From NCBI GenBank assembly GCA_046351555.1, contig JAXLYI010000049.1, positions 1 to 64,000 on the forward strand: 64,000 nt of DNA. Reading direction: 5' to 3'. The translations under genes and the position numbers were made by a program. The notes beneath the pieces were generated by a model that saw only the letters and a program-made list of their open reading frames with translations, was not told where the DNA came from and did no database searches. This DNA is from CAISKJ01 sp046351555 (GTDB lineage Bacteria; Myxococcota_A; Polyangia; Polyangiales; Ga0077539). Of the stretch, positions 19,576 through 27,688 are shown in pieces. Each line of letters begins with the position of its first letter. Position 1 is the stretch's first letter.

Positions 19576-20655
19576 ATGCTCCGCCCCGACCCCAAGGACC
19601 TCGCCGCCCTCGCGCGCGACACCGTCCGCGAAGCCATGCGCTCGTGGCGCCTGCCCGCCACGCTCCTCCTCGGCGTCGGCATGGGCGTGCTCGAGTACCG
19701 CACCACGGGGCACCGCCCGGCCTTCTTCTTCGGCCCCTCCGCCGCGCTCTACACCCTCGTGCTGGGCCCGCTCCCGTGGCGCGCGCTCGTGCCGCTGGAG
19801 GCCGACGGGCACCGCGGCGACAAGCTCGTGCGGTGGTGCGTCGCGGCCGCGCTCAGCACCGTGTTCTTCTACGCCCTCGTCGCGGGCTACCGCGCCGTCG
19901 CCGAGCTCACCGGGATGCGCGCGGTGTACGTGCTCGGGCACGCGCGCGAGTCGCTGGTGGCGTGGCTCCTCTTCCTCATCGGGGGCTGGGGGCTCGCGCG
20001 CGACATCCAGCTCGAGCAGCGCCTCGACGTCACCCTCGGCTCGCACCAGAAGCTCTCCGACGAGCTCGCCGCCGCCCGCCTCGACGCGCTCCGCGCCGAC
20101 CTCGACCCGCACTTCCTCTTCAACGCCCTCAACGCGATCGCGAGCCAGTGCACCTCCGACCCGGCCGCCGCGGAGGACAACATCGTGCGGCTCTCGTCGC
20201 TCCTCCGCGCCGTGCTCGACACGCGCCGCCGCACGCACCACACGCTCGAGGAGGAGCTCGCGCTCGCCGGGGACTACGTCGCGCTGCTGAAGGCCCGCTT
20301 CCCCACCCTCTCCGTCCGCGTCGACGTCGCGCCCGACACGCTCGACGCCGCCGTGCCCCCGCTCCTCCTCCAGCCGCTGCTCGAAAACGCCGTCCGTCAC
20401 GGCCAGATCGACCGCGGCGAGATCGCCCTCACCGCCCGCCGCGAGGGCGACGCGCTGCGCGTCCGCGTGCGGAGCCCCGGGGCCTTCCGCGGGCACCGCG
20501 AGGGCGGGCTCGGCATCGAGCTCGTGCGCCGCCGCGTCGAGCTCGCCTGGGGCGTCGACGGGGAGTTCGAAATCGTCACCGACGGCGACGCCACCGTCGG
20601 CACCGTCACCGCGCGCGGCGCCTTCCGCGCCACTGTTGAAAGGAACGCCGCATGA
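19576..20655 (+). CDS. LytS/YehU-type sensor histidine kinase
   Basis: The 359-residue protein has four predicted membrane segments in residues ~25-145, then the His_kinase (PF06580-type) core. The phospho-accepting His lies in DLDPHFLFNALNAI (about residue 178). An ATP-binding domain follows with an LLENAVRHG N-box and a short GGLGIELVRRR G-box. No extracellular sensor domain is present, so the stimulus is probably sensed within the membrane. It overlaps the LytTR response regulator by 4 nt (ATGA), which makes the pair a clear two-component system. TATCGT (19553-19558) is 17 nt before the ATG. Confidence 0.92.
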   Translation: MLRPDPKDLAALARDTVREAMRSWRLPATLLLGVGMGVLEYRTTGHRPAFFFGPSAALYTLVLGPLPWRALVPLEADGHRGDKLVRWCVAAALSTVFFYALVAGYRAVAELTGMRAVYVLGHARESLVAWLLFLIGGWGLARDIQLEQRLDVTLGSHQKLSDELAAARLDALRADLDPHFLFNALNAIASQCTSDPAAAEDNIVRLSSLLRAVLDTRRRTHHTLEEELALAGDYVALLKARFPTLSVRVDVAPDTLDAAVPPLLLQPLLENAVRHGQIDRGEIALTARREGDALRVRVRSPGAFRGHREGGLGIELVRRRVELAWGVDGEFEIVTDGDATVGTVTARGAFRATVERNAA

Positions 20656-21401
20656 CCGCCCGCGCCGTCATCATCGACGACGAGGCCCCCGCCCGCTCGC
20701 GCCTCGCCCGCCTCCTGCGCGACTCGCTCCCCGACCGCGTCGAGTTCGTGGGCGAGGCCGCCGACGGCGAGTCGGGCCTCGCGCTCATCGACGAGCGATC
20801 GCCCGACCTCGCGTTCGTCGACGTGCAGATGCCCGGCCTCGACGGCCTCGCGATGGTGGCCCGCATCCCCGCGCCCGCCCCCTACGTCATCTTCACCACC
20901 GCCCACGACCGCTACGCCCTCGACGCCTTCGACGCCGGCGCGATCGACTACCTCCTCAAGCCCTTCGACGCCGCCCGCCTCGTCCGCGCCGTCGCCCGCG
21001 CCGAGTCCCTCGGGATGCGCGCGAAGTCCGAGGAGGTGCTCGCGCCCTTGCGCGCCCGCGCCGCCGGCGCCCTCGCCGACCGCCTCCCCATCACCGTCAA
21101 CGGCCGCGTGCTGCTCGTGCCCGTCGGCGAGATCTCCCACTGCGTCGTCGAGCACGAGCTCGTCACCGTCCACACGCAGAAGGGGAGCTTCACCACCGAC
21201 TTCACCCTCGCGGCGCTGGAGGCCAGGCTCGACACCGCCCGCTTCTTCCGCGCCCACCGCGCGCTGCTGGTCAACCTCGACCAGGTCGCCGCCATCGACG
21301 ACATGGCCGGCGGCAAGGTGATGCTCGTCACCCACGCAGGCGCCCGGCTCGAGGTGTCGCGCCAGTCGAGCCGCAAGCTCCGCGCGATGCTCGGCGTCTA
21401 A
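20652..21401 (+). CDS. LytTR-family response regulator
   Basis: The 249-residue protein has an N-terminal receiver domain with acidic pocket IIDDE, phospho-acceptor Asp57 in FVDVQMPGLDG and the conserved Lys in LLKPFDA. A C-terminal LytTR DNA-binding domain covers about 140-249 (LPITVNGRVLLVPVGEISH, HRALLVNLDQV). It starts within the stop of the sensor kinase gene (ATGA), with AAAGGA as ribosome site. LytTR regulators usually bind paired sites upstream of surface or exopolymer genes; the target here is unknown. Its TAA overlaps the TAG of the convergent ATPase gene within CTAA (21398-21401). Confidence 0.94.
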   Translation: MTARAVIIDDEAPARSRLARLLRDSLPDRVEFVGEAADGESGLALIDERSPDLAFVDVQMPGLDGLAMVARIPAPAPYVIFTTAHDRYALDAFDAGAIDYLLKPFDAARLVRAVARAESLGMRAKSEEVLAPLRARAAGALADRLPITVNGRVLLVPVGEISHCVVEHELVTVHTQKGSFTTDFTLAALEARLDTARFFRAHRALLVNLDQVAAIDDMAGGKVMLVTHAGARLEVSRQSSRKLRAMLGV

Positions 21402-22717
21402 CGCGCCAGCGCCACGAGCGCCTCGCGGGTCGCTTCCAACGCGCTCGCCTCCTGCGCCCCCTGCCGCAAGAACGCCTCGATCCTCTCGCGCCGCGCCATC
21501 GCCTCGTCGAGCACGCGGTCGCGGCCCGGCGCGTAGGCCCCCATCGCGAGCAGGTCGCGCGCGCCGTCGAGCGCCGCCAGCCACTGCCTCACCCGCGCCG
21601 CAGCAACGCGGTGGGGCTCCGTCGTCACCGCGCCCATCAGCCGGCTCAGCGAGGCCACCGGATCGAGCGCCGGCCACCGCCCCCGCGCGCCGAGCGACGC
21701 ATCGAGGACGAGGTGCCCGTCGAGCAGGCCCCGCGCCTCCTCCGCGATCGGGTCGTCGCGCCCGTCGCCCTCCACCAGCACCGTCAGGAGCGCCGTGATC
21801 GACCCGCGCTCGCCCGGCCCCATCCGCTCGACCAGCCGCGGCAAGAGCGTGAACACGCTCGGCGGGTACGCTCTCCGAACCGGCGCCTCGCCCGCCGCCA
21901 GCCCCACGTCGCGCTGCGCCCGCGCCACGCGCGTCAGCGAGTCCACCAGCAGCAGCACGCGTTGCCCGCGCTCGCGGAAATACTCCGCCACCGCCAGCGC
22001 CGTCCGCGCTGCCCGCACCCGAAGCGCCGGCGCCTCGTCGCTCGTCGCCGCCACCACGCACGTGCGCCGCATCCCCGCCTCGCCGAGCGCGCCCTCGACG
22101 AAGTCACGAACCTCGCGCCCGCGCTCGCCCACCAGCGCCACCACCGCCACGTCGACGTCGGCCTGCCGCGCGGCCTGCCCGAGCAGCGCGCTCTTGCCCG
22201 CGCCCGGCCCCGCGAACACCCCCACCCGCTGCCCCTCGCCCAGCGTCGCCAGCCCGTCGATCGCCCTCACCCCCAGCGGGAGCGCGGCCTCCACCCGGCG
22301 CCGACGCATCGCCGCGGGGGCCGGGCGATCCCAGGGCCACGCGACCAGCTCGCCCGATAGCTCGCCGCGGCCGTCGACGGGCTCGCCGCGGCCGTCGAGC
22401 ACGCGCCCCAGCACACCCTCGCCGCACCGGAGCGCCGGCGCCGAAGCCACCGTCACGACATCATCGAGCCCGACACCGGCCGTGTCACCGAGCGGGACGA
22501 GCACCGCCACGCCCTCCTCGAAGCCCGCCACCTCCGCCTCCAGCGCGCCCGACACGCCGCGCGCCACGCGCACCGCGTCGCCCACGCGCGCGCCCGGCGC
22601 CACCGCCCGAACCGTCGCCCCGCGCACGCCCACCACGCGCCCCTCGGCCGCGGCGGGCGCGTCGCCGCGGAGCGAGGCCGCCAGCCGCGCCCGGAGCGCT
22701 TCGACGTCGGTCTTCAC
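21398..22717 (-). CDS. Type III secretion / flagellar-type ATPase (SctN/FliI family), orphan
   Basis: This 439-residue protein matches the SctN/FliI/YscN family in length and motifs. It has Walker A GPGAGKSALL at about 170-179, LLLVDSLTRVARAQRDVGLA, and the family-typical YPPSVFTLLPRLVERMG and LTVLVEGDGRDDPIAEEARG. A LDGHLVLDASLG stretch follows. The N-terminal ~100 residues form the expected beta-barrel. These ATPases energise export of substrates through the type III apparatus. No export-apparatus, stator or ring gene is visible in this window, so it stands alone between a LytTR regulator and a hydrolase. It starts at GTG 22717 with TAGGGT 8 nt upstream; an open frame continues further but crosses into the divergent gene. 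Confidence 0.9.
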   Translation of the reverse strand: MKTDVEALRARLAASLRGDAPAAAEGRVVGVRGATVRAVAPGARVGDAVRVARGVSGALEAEVAGFEEGVAVLVPLGDTAGVGLDDVVTVASAPALRCGEGVLGRVLDGRGEPVDGRGELSGELVAWPWDRPAPAAMRRRRVEAALPLGVRAIDGLATLGEGQRVGVFAGPGAGKSALLGQAARQADVDVAVVALVGERGREVRDFVEGALGEAGMRRTCVVAATSDEAPALRVRAARTALAVAEYFRERGQRVLLLVDSLTRVARAQRDVGLAAGEAPVRRAYPPSVFTLLPRLVERMGPGERGSITALLTVLVEGDGRDDPIAEEARGLLDGHLVLDASLGARGRWPALDPVASLSRLMGAVTTEPHRVAAARVRQWLAALDGARDLLAMGAYAPGRDRVLDEAMARRERIEAFLRQGAQEASALEATREALVALAR

Positions 22718-22725
22718 GGCGCGAC

Positions 22726-22752
22726 ACCCTACACGGGGAGCTGTGGTAGCGT
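22726..22752. promoter_or_regulatory. Divergent leaderless-type promoter boxes
   Basis: Only 42 nt separate two divergent GTG starts. TAGGGT on the minus strand (22726-22731) lies 8 nt from GTG 22717. TAGCGT on the plus strand (22747-22752) lies 7 nt from GTG 22760. Each core promoter would occupy the -35 region of the other, so simultaneous transcription looks impossible. Neither gene has a Shine-Dalgarno sequence. Confidence 0.5.
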
Positions 22753-22759
22753 CACGCCC

Positions 22760-23650
22760 GTGGGTGATGGATCCCGACAGGGTGACGCGCCGGACTTCGC
22801 CGCCAACGACCTGCTCCTCCGCGGGATGCGCGTCCGCTACCACGAGGCCGGCTCCGGGCCCGCGGTGGTGCTGCTCCACGGGATCTTCACCGACCACCGC
22901 GTCTGGCTCCCGACGGCGCGCATCCTCGCGCGCGGCGCGCGGGTGATCGTGCCCGACCTGCCCGGCGCCGGCGCGAGCGAGAAGCCCACGCGCTACCCCT
23001 TCACCCGCGAGGCCCTCGCCGACACCGTGTGCGACCTCCTCGCCGGCGTCGGCGTGCCGCGCGCCCACGTCGCGGGGCTCGGCATGGGGGCCCTCGTCGC
23101 GCTCACCCTCGCGGCCGACCGCGGGGAGTTCGTCGACCGCGTCGCCGCCGTCAGCCCCGCGCTCGGCGAGGCCGAGTCCTTCCGCATGCGCGTGGCCGCG
23201 GCGCCGGTGCTCGGGCCCTTCGTCTTCAAGCAGCTCTACAACCGCGCGGTGCTCCACGGGTACCTCCGCGGCGACGTCTTCGCGCCCGACTTCCGCTGCG
23301 ACACCGCCCTCCTCGACGCCTGGTACGACGCCTTCACCACCCCCGAGGCGCGCGAGTGCCAGTGGCGCATGCTCGTCCACGCGCAGGCCGACACCGCCGC
23401 GCTCGGCCCGCGGCTCCGCAAGGTGCGCGCGCCGACGCTCGTCCTCTGGGGCGACCACGCGCCGCGCGCGCCCGTCACCGCCGCGCAGCGCCTCGCCCAC
23501 GAGCTCCCCGCCGGCCGCCTGGAGGTGATCCGCGGCGCCGGCCACGCGCCGCCCCTCGAGCGCCCGGAGGCCACCGCGGAGGCCCTGGCGCGGCACTTCG
23601 CGATTCCCCTTCCGCCGGCGGCCGGGGGCGACGTAGAAGCTTCGGGGTGA
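22760..23650 (+). CDS. Alpha/beta-hydrolase-fold protein lacking the nucleophile
   Basis: The 296-residue protein has the alpha/beta-hydrolase layout. It has oxyanion-hole motif LLHGIF (His40-Gly41), a cap region around residues 125-200, an acidic residue in LVLWGDHAP and the C-terminal His in GAGHAPPLERPE. The nucleophile elbow, normally G-x-S-x-G, reads G-L-G-M-G: position 108 is Gly (codon clear in the DNA). It therefore cannot act as a classical serine hydrolase, although the fold and His/Asp positions persist. It could bind a ligand or use another chemistry. Its stop overlaps the ATG of the DppC-like permease (TGATG), so it belongs to the transport operon. Confidence 0.8.
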   Translation: MGDGSRQGDAPDFAANDLLLRGMRVRYHEAGSGPAVVLLHGIFTDHRVWLPTARILARGARVIVPDLPGAGASEKPTRYPFTREALADTVCDLLAGVGVPRAHVAGLGMGALVALTLAADRGEFVDRVAAVSPALGEAESFRMRVAAAPVLGPFVFKQLYNRAVLHGYLRGDVFAPDFRCDTALLDAWYDAFTTPEARECQWRMLVHAQADTAALGPRLRKVRAPTLVLWGDHAPRAPVTAAQRLAHELPAGRLEVIRGAGHAPPLERPEATAEALARHFAIPLPPAAGGDVEASG

Positions 23651-24507
23651 TGGACGTCGTCGACCCCCGGGCCCTCGCCCGCTTCCGACGCAACAAGGGA
23701 GCCCTCGTCGGCCTCGCGATCGTCGTCGCGATGGTGGCCCTCTCGCTCCTCGCGCCGCTGCTCGCGCCGCACGACCCCAACGCCTCGTACAAGTCGCGCA
23801 CGCTCACCGCGGAGGGCGTGCCGGTGGGGCCGTCGAGGGAGTTCCCGCTCGGGGCGGACAGCGTCGGGCGCTGCGAGCTGTCGCGGCTGCTCCACGGCGG
23901 GCGCGTGTCGCTCTCCGTCGCGTTCGCGGCCACGGCCATCGTCGTGGTGGTCGGCACCGCCGTCGGCATCGTCGCGGGCTACGCCGGCGGGCTCGTCGAC
24001 ACGGGGCTCATGCGCGGCGTCGACGCCCTGATGTCCTTCCCCTTCCTGCTCGTGGTGATGGCGCTCAACCGCATCCTCCACCGGCCCGGGCTGTGGGTGG
24101 TGTTCCTGGTGCTCGGGCTCCTCTCGTGGCTCTCGCTCGCGCGCCTCGTGCGAGCGCGCACGCTCCAGCTCCGCGAGCTCGAGTTCGTCTTCGCGGCGCG
24201 GGCGCTCGGGGCCTCGCCCTGGCGCGTGGTGACGCGGCACATCTTCCCCAACCTCGCCTCCCTCGTCGTGGTGGTCGCCACCACCCTCGTCGCCCAGATG
24301 ATCGTCGCCGAGAGCGTGCTCTCCTACCTCGGCGTCGGCGTCACGCCGCCCGCGGCCTCGTGGGGCTCGATGCTCCAGGAGGGCGAGTCGCTCACCCGCG
24401 CGGTGCCGCGCCTCACGCTCGCGCCGGGCCTCGCCATCCTCGTCACCGTCGTGGGCTTCAACCTCCTCGGCGAAGGGCTCCGCGATGCGCTCGACCCGAA
24501 GAGCTAG
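23650..24507 (+). CDS. Oligopeptide ABC transporter permease, DppC-like
   Basis: The 285-residue protein has an N-terminal membrane segment (LVGLAIVVAMVALSLLAPLLA), then a periplasmic stretch with DSVGRCELSRLLHGGRVSL, the typical GxDxxGRD-like region of DppC/OppC. Five further membrane segments follow. The cytoplasmic EAA loop is RALGASPWRVVTRHIFPNL. It is translationally coupled to the hydrolase-like gene and overlaps the binding protein gene by 23 nt. It pairs with the DppB-like permease at 26221. No ATPase gene is present in the cluster, so ATPases must come from elsewhere in the genome. Substrate is a peptide or related compound; not further defined. Confidence 0.93.
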   Translation: MDVVDPRALARFRRNKGALVGLAIVVAMVALSLLAPLLAPHDPNASYKSRTLTAEGVPVGPSREFPLGADSVGRCELSRLLHGGRVSLSVAFAATAIVVVVGTAVGIVAGYAGGLVDTGLMRGVDALMSFPFLLVVMALNRILHRPGLWVVFLVLGLLSWLSLARLVRARTLQLRELEFVFAARALGASPWRVVTRHIFPNLASLVVVVATTLVAQMIVAESVLSYLGVGVTPPAASWGSMLQEGESLTRAVPRLTLAPGLAILVTVVGFNLLGEGLRDALDPKS

Positions 24508-26224
24508 CGCGCTCGCCCTCGCCCTCGGCGCGCTCTCAGTCGGCGCCTGCACCGAGCCCCACACGCGCCCCCACCGCGTCGGCGCGGGGCTCCCGGGGCC
24601 GCGGCGCGGCGGCACCTTCCGCTACGCCTGGGAGAGCGACATCGCCACCGTCGACCCGGCCCTCGCGCCCGACGTCTCCACGGGCATCCCCGTGCGGATG
24701 CTCCACGAGTGCCTCGTCGACTACTCCTACGGGCGCGCCGACGTCATCCCCGCCCTCGCCGAGCGCTGGACGGCCTCCTCCGACGGGCTCACGTACACCT
24801 TCCACCTGCGGCCCGGCGTGCGCTTCAGCAACGGCCGCGCGATCGCCGCGCAGGACTTCGTCTACTCGTGGGAGCGGATGCTCAACCCGCGGCGGATCCC
24901 CTCGCCCGGCGCCGACAACTACCACCTCATCGCGGGCTACGACGACTTCCGCGAGGGCCGCACGCAGCACCTCGCGGGCCTCGCCACGCCCGACGCCCAC
25001 ACCCTCGTGGTGACGCTCTCGCAGCCCGACCGCACCTTCCTCCACTCGGTCGCGCTCCGCTACGCCGCGGTGCTGCCGCGCGAGGACGTCGAGCGCGTCG
25101 GCGACGAGCGCTTCGGCCGCGCGGCCACGGGCGCCGGGCCCTTCGTCCTCGAGCGCTGGGAGGAGGGCTTCCGCATGGTCCTCCGGCGCAACCCCTACTA
25201 CTGGGACCAGCCGCGTCCCTTCGTCGACCGCGTGGTGTTCGACCTCTCGATCGCGCGCCACCTCCAGTTCATGCGCTTCGTCGCGGGGGAGTACGAGCTC
25301 GCCCACAACTACTCGCTCGCCACCGCCGACTACCTCTGGGTGCAGCGCCAGCCCGCGTGGCGCCCGTTCATCCAGCGCACGCCCGTCCCGCTCATCTCCG
25401 GGCTCATGATGAACAACCAGATGCCCCCCTTCGACAACGTGCACGTGCGCCGCGCCGTCGCGTTCGCGATCGACCGGGAGGCCCTGGCCCGCGCCCGCAA
25501 CCGCCGCATCCAGCCCGCCTGGGGGCTCTACCCCGACACCATCCCCGGGCACCGCGACGACCTCCCCAACCGCCAGCGCTACGACCTCACCGAAGCGCGC
25601 CGCGAGATGGCCCTCGCGGGCTACGCCTCGGGCTACCCCGAGGAGGTCGAGCTCGCGGTGGGCGACGGCGAGGCCGGGCTCATCTACGGCCAGCTCACCC
25701 AGGCCGACCTCGCGCAGATCGGGCTCCGCGTGCGGCTCCGCCAGCTCGCCGGGTCGATCTACTACAGCTCCCTCGGGCGCCCGCGCACCATCCAGATGGG
25801 CTTCACCGGCTGGCAGATGGACTACCCCGACCCGTCCAACTTCGCCGAGCCGAGCTTCCACTCGCGCAACATCCAGCCCGAGAACAGCCAGAACCACGCC
25901 TTCTACCGCAACCCCGAGCTCGACCGCCTGCTCGACCGCGGGCGCGTCGAGCCCGACGACGCGCGGCGCATCGCGATCTACCAGGAGGTCGAGCAGATCA
26001 TCCTGCGCGACGCCCCCTGGGCCTTCGTCTACAACGCCGTCGAGCTCACCGTGACGCAGCCCTACGTGCGCGACTGGGTCCCGCACCCGGTGTGGCCCTA
26101 CTACCCCGCGTCGCTCTGGCTCGACCTGCCCGCCCGCGAGGCCGCCGCGCGTCGTCGCTCGCTCCGCGACGCGCTCGGGCCCCTCGCCGCGCTGGCGTCA
26201 CCCCTCGGAGCCCTCGCGCCATGA
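24485..26224 (+). CDS. Oligopeptide-binding lipoprotein (SBP family 5)
   Basis: The 579-residue protein has a lipoprotein signal ending VGAC (Cys22), then the family-5 solute-binding fold. GGTFRYAWESDIATVDPAL and HECLVDYSYGRADVIPALAE are typical N-terminal elements. LTYTFHLRPGVRFSNGRAI is the classical signature, and VRRAVAFAIDREALAR is the hinge-domain motif. The length is usual for DppA/OppA proteins. It captures peptides in the periplasm for the two permeases between which its gene lies. The gene begins inside the DppC-like gene and ends in ATGA with the DppB-like gene, so all three are one unit. Confidence 0.94.
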   Translation: MRSTRRASALALALGALSVGACTEPHTRPHRVGAGLPGPRRGGTFRYAWESDIATVDPALAPDVSTGIPVRMLHECLVDYSYGRADVIPALAERWTASSDGLTYTFHLRPGVRFSNGRAIAAQDFVYSWERMLNPRRIPSPGADNYHLIAGYDDFREGRTQHLAGLATPDAHTLVVTLSQPDRTFLHSVALRYAAVLPREDVERVGDERFGRAATGAGPFVLERWEEGFRMVLRRNPYYWDQPRPFVDRVVFDLSIARHLQFMRFVAGEYELAHNYSLATADYLWVQRQPAWRPFIQRTPVPLISGLMMNNQMPPFDNVHVRRAVAFAIDREALARARNRRIQPAWGLYPDTIPGHRDDLPNRQRYDLTEARREMALAGYASGYPEEVELAVGDGEAGLIYGQLTQADLAQIGLRVRLRQLAGSIYYSSLGRPRTIQMGFTGWQMDYPDPSNFAEPSFHSRNIQPENSQNHAFYRNPELDRLLDRGRVEPDDARRIAIYQEVEQIILRDAPWAFVYNAVELTVTQPYVRDWVPHPVWPYYPASLWLDLPAREAAARRRSLRDALGPLAALASPLGALAP

Positions 26225-27153
26225 TCCGCTTCCTCGCCCGACGGCTCGCGTGGATGGCCTTCGTGCTGTGGCTCGTCGCAACGGCGTCGTTCTTCGGCAC
26301 GCTGCGCCTCGGCGACCCGGTGGCCACGCTCGCGGGCCCGCACGCCACCGCCCGCGATCGCGCCGCCATCGCGCGCTTCTACCACCTCGACCGCCCGCCC
26401 GCCGTCCAGTACGGCTACTACCTCGCCAACCTCGCCCGCGCCGACCTCGGCAAGAGCTACCGCTACCGCCGCCCCGTCGCGGAGCTCATCGGCGAGCGCT
26501 TCCCGCGCACGCTCCTGCTCGGCGTGATGGCGCTGGCGTTCGAGTTCGTGCTCGGCGTCGCGGTGGGGACGCTCGCCGCCGTGCGCCGCGGGACGCGCGT
26601 CGAGAGCGGGCTCCTCGCCGCCACCTTCGTCGGCGTCAGCACGCCCACCTTCCTCTCGGGCAAGCTCCTGCTCCTCGCGCTGGGCTACTACGCCGGGTGG
26701 TTCCCGATCGGGGGCTACGGTGACGGGTGGCTCGACCACGTGTACCACGGGCTCCTGCCCGCGATGGTGCTCGGGCTCCTCGGCACGGCCTCGCTCGCGC
26801 GGCTGGTGCGCAACGACATGGTCGAGACGCTCCAGTCGGACTACGTGCGGACGGCGCGCGCCAAGGGCCTCGCCGAGCGCGACGTGGTGGTGAAGCACGC
26901 GCTCCGCAACGCGCTCTTCCCGGTGGTCACCTCGATGGGGCTCTCCTTCGGGCTCCTCTTCAGCGGCGCGATCGTGACCGAGGCCATCTTCGCGTGGCCC
27001 GGCCTCGGGCGCCTCGCCGTCGACGCCATCTTCGGCTTCGACCTCCCGGTGATCATGGGGACGGTCCTCTTCGCGTCGACGGGCATCCTCGCGGGCAACC
27101 TCGCCGCCGACCTCGCCACCGCCGCGCTCGACCCGCGCATCCGCAACGAGTAG
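26221..27153 (+). CDS. Oligopeptide ABC transporter permease, DppB-like
   Basis: The 310-residue protein shows the DppB topology: an N-terminal membrane segment (LAWMAFVLWLVATASFFGTL), then a periplasmic loop with FYHLDRPPAVQYGYYLANL and ADLGKSY. Five more segments follow, with the EAA loop KGLAERDVVVKHALRNALFP. The C-terminal FPVVTSMGLSFGLLFSGAIV and EAIFAWPGLG are standard for the family. It is coupled to the binding protein (ATGA). Gene order here is hydrolase-C-A-B, unlike the usual A-B-C-D-F, and D and F (ATPases) are missing. Confidence 0.94.
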   Translation: MIRFLARRLAWMAFVLWLVATASFFGTLRLGDPVATLAGPHATARDRAAIARFYHLDRPPAVQYGYYLANLARADLGKSYRYRRPVAELIGERFPRTLLLGVMALAFEFVLGVAVGTLAAVRRGTRVESGLLAATFVGVSTPTFLSGKLLLLALGYYAGWFPIGGYGDGWLDHVYHGLLPAMVLGLLGTASLARLVRNDMVETLQSDYVRTARAKGLAERDVVVKHALRNALFPVVTSMGLSFGLLFSGAIVTEAIFAWPGLGRLAVDAIFGFDLPVIMGTVLFASTGILAGNLAADLATAALDPRIRNE

Positions 27154-27166
27154 AGACGGGGCGACG

Positions 27167-27682
27167 GTGCGACGCGCCCTCCCCGCCGTGACCCTCTGCT
27201 TCGCCTGCGCCGCGGCCCCGCCGCCGCCGACGGCCCGCGCGCCCGCGCCCGACGTCACGCCCGCGCCGCTGAGCGACTGCCCGACCGACCCGACCGTCGA
27301 GCTCTTCGCCGTGCGCGACGGGGCGCTGCGCGAGCCCTTCCGCGCGGGCGGTCACATCACCACGCTCACGCCGACGCGCCTCGACGACGACCCCGCCGCG
27401 TGGCTCACCGGCGAGCTCGACGTGAAGGGGACGCGCGCGTTCGAGTCGCACACGCACGACCTCGCGGCCGAGAGCTACGCCGCCACCACGCGCGGCGCGG
27501 CGCCCGTCGCGATGGCCCTCGCCCTGCGCGGCCGCCTCGTCGCGGTGCTGGAGGTGCGGAGCGCGATGCGGGGGCGGCGCTTCCTCCTGCGGGTGCCCGA
27601 CGACGTGGCCTTCGACGGAAGCGCGGTCGACGAGCTCGCGGCGGCCCTCCGCGAGGACCGCAGGTGCTTCGCGGGGCGGTGA
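27167..27682 (+). CDS. Small secreted protein of unknown function
   Basis: The 171-residue product starts at GTG 27167, 13 nt after the permease stop, and has a short hydrophobic signal (LPAVTLCFACAAA) that may end in a lipidated Cys. The mature part carries two Cys (in SDCPTDP and RRCFAGR). A segment GTRAFESHTHDLAAESYAA, then ALALRGRLVAVLEVRSAM, faintly recalls the P1 domain of SecD, but similarity by eye is weak. It may be the last gene of the transport operon. It ends 6 nt before the stop of the convergent lipoprotein gene. Confidence 0.6.
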   Translation: MRRALPAVTLCFACAAAPPPPTARAPAPDVTPAPLSDCPTDPTVELFAVRDGALREPFRAGGHITTLTPTRLDDDPAAWLTGELDVKGTRAFESHTHDLAAESYAATTRGAAPVAMALALRGRLVAVLEVRSAMRGRRFLLRVPDDVAFDGSAVDELAAALREDRRCFAGR

Positions 27683-27688
27683 GGCGAG

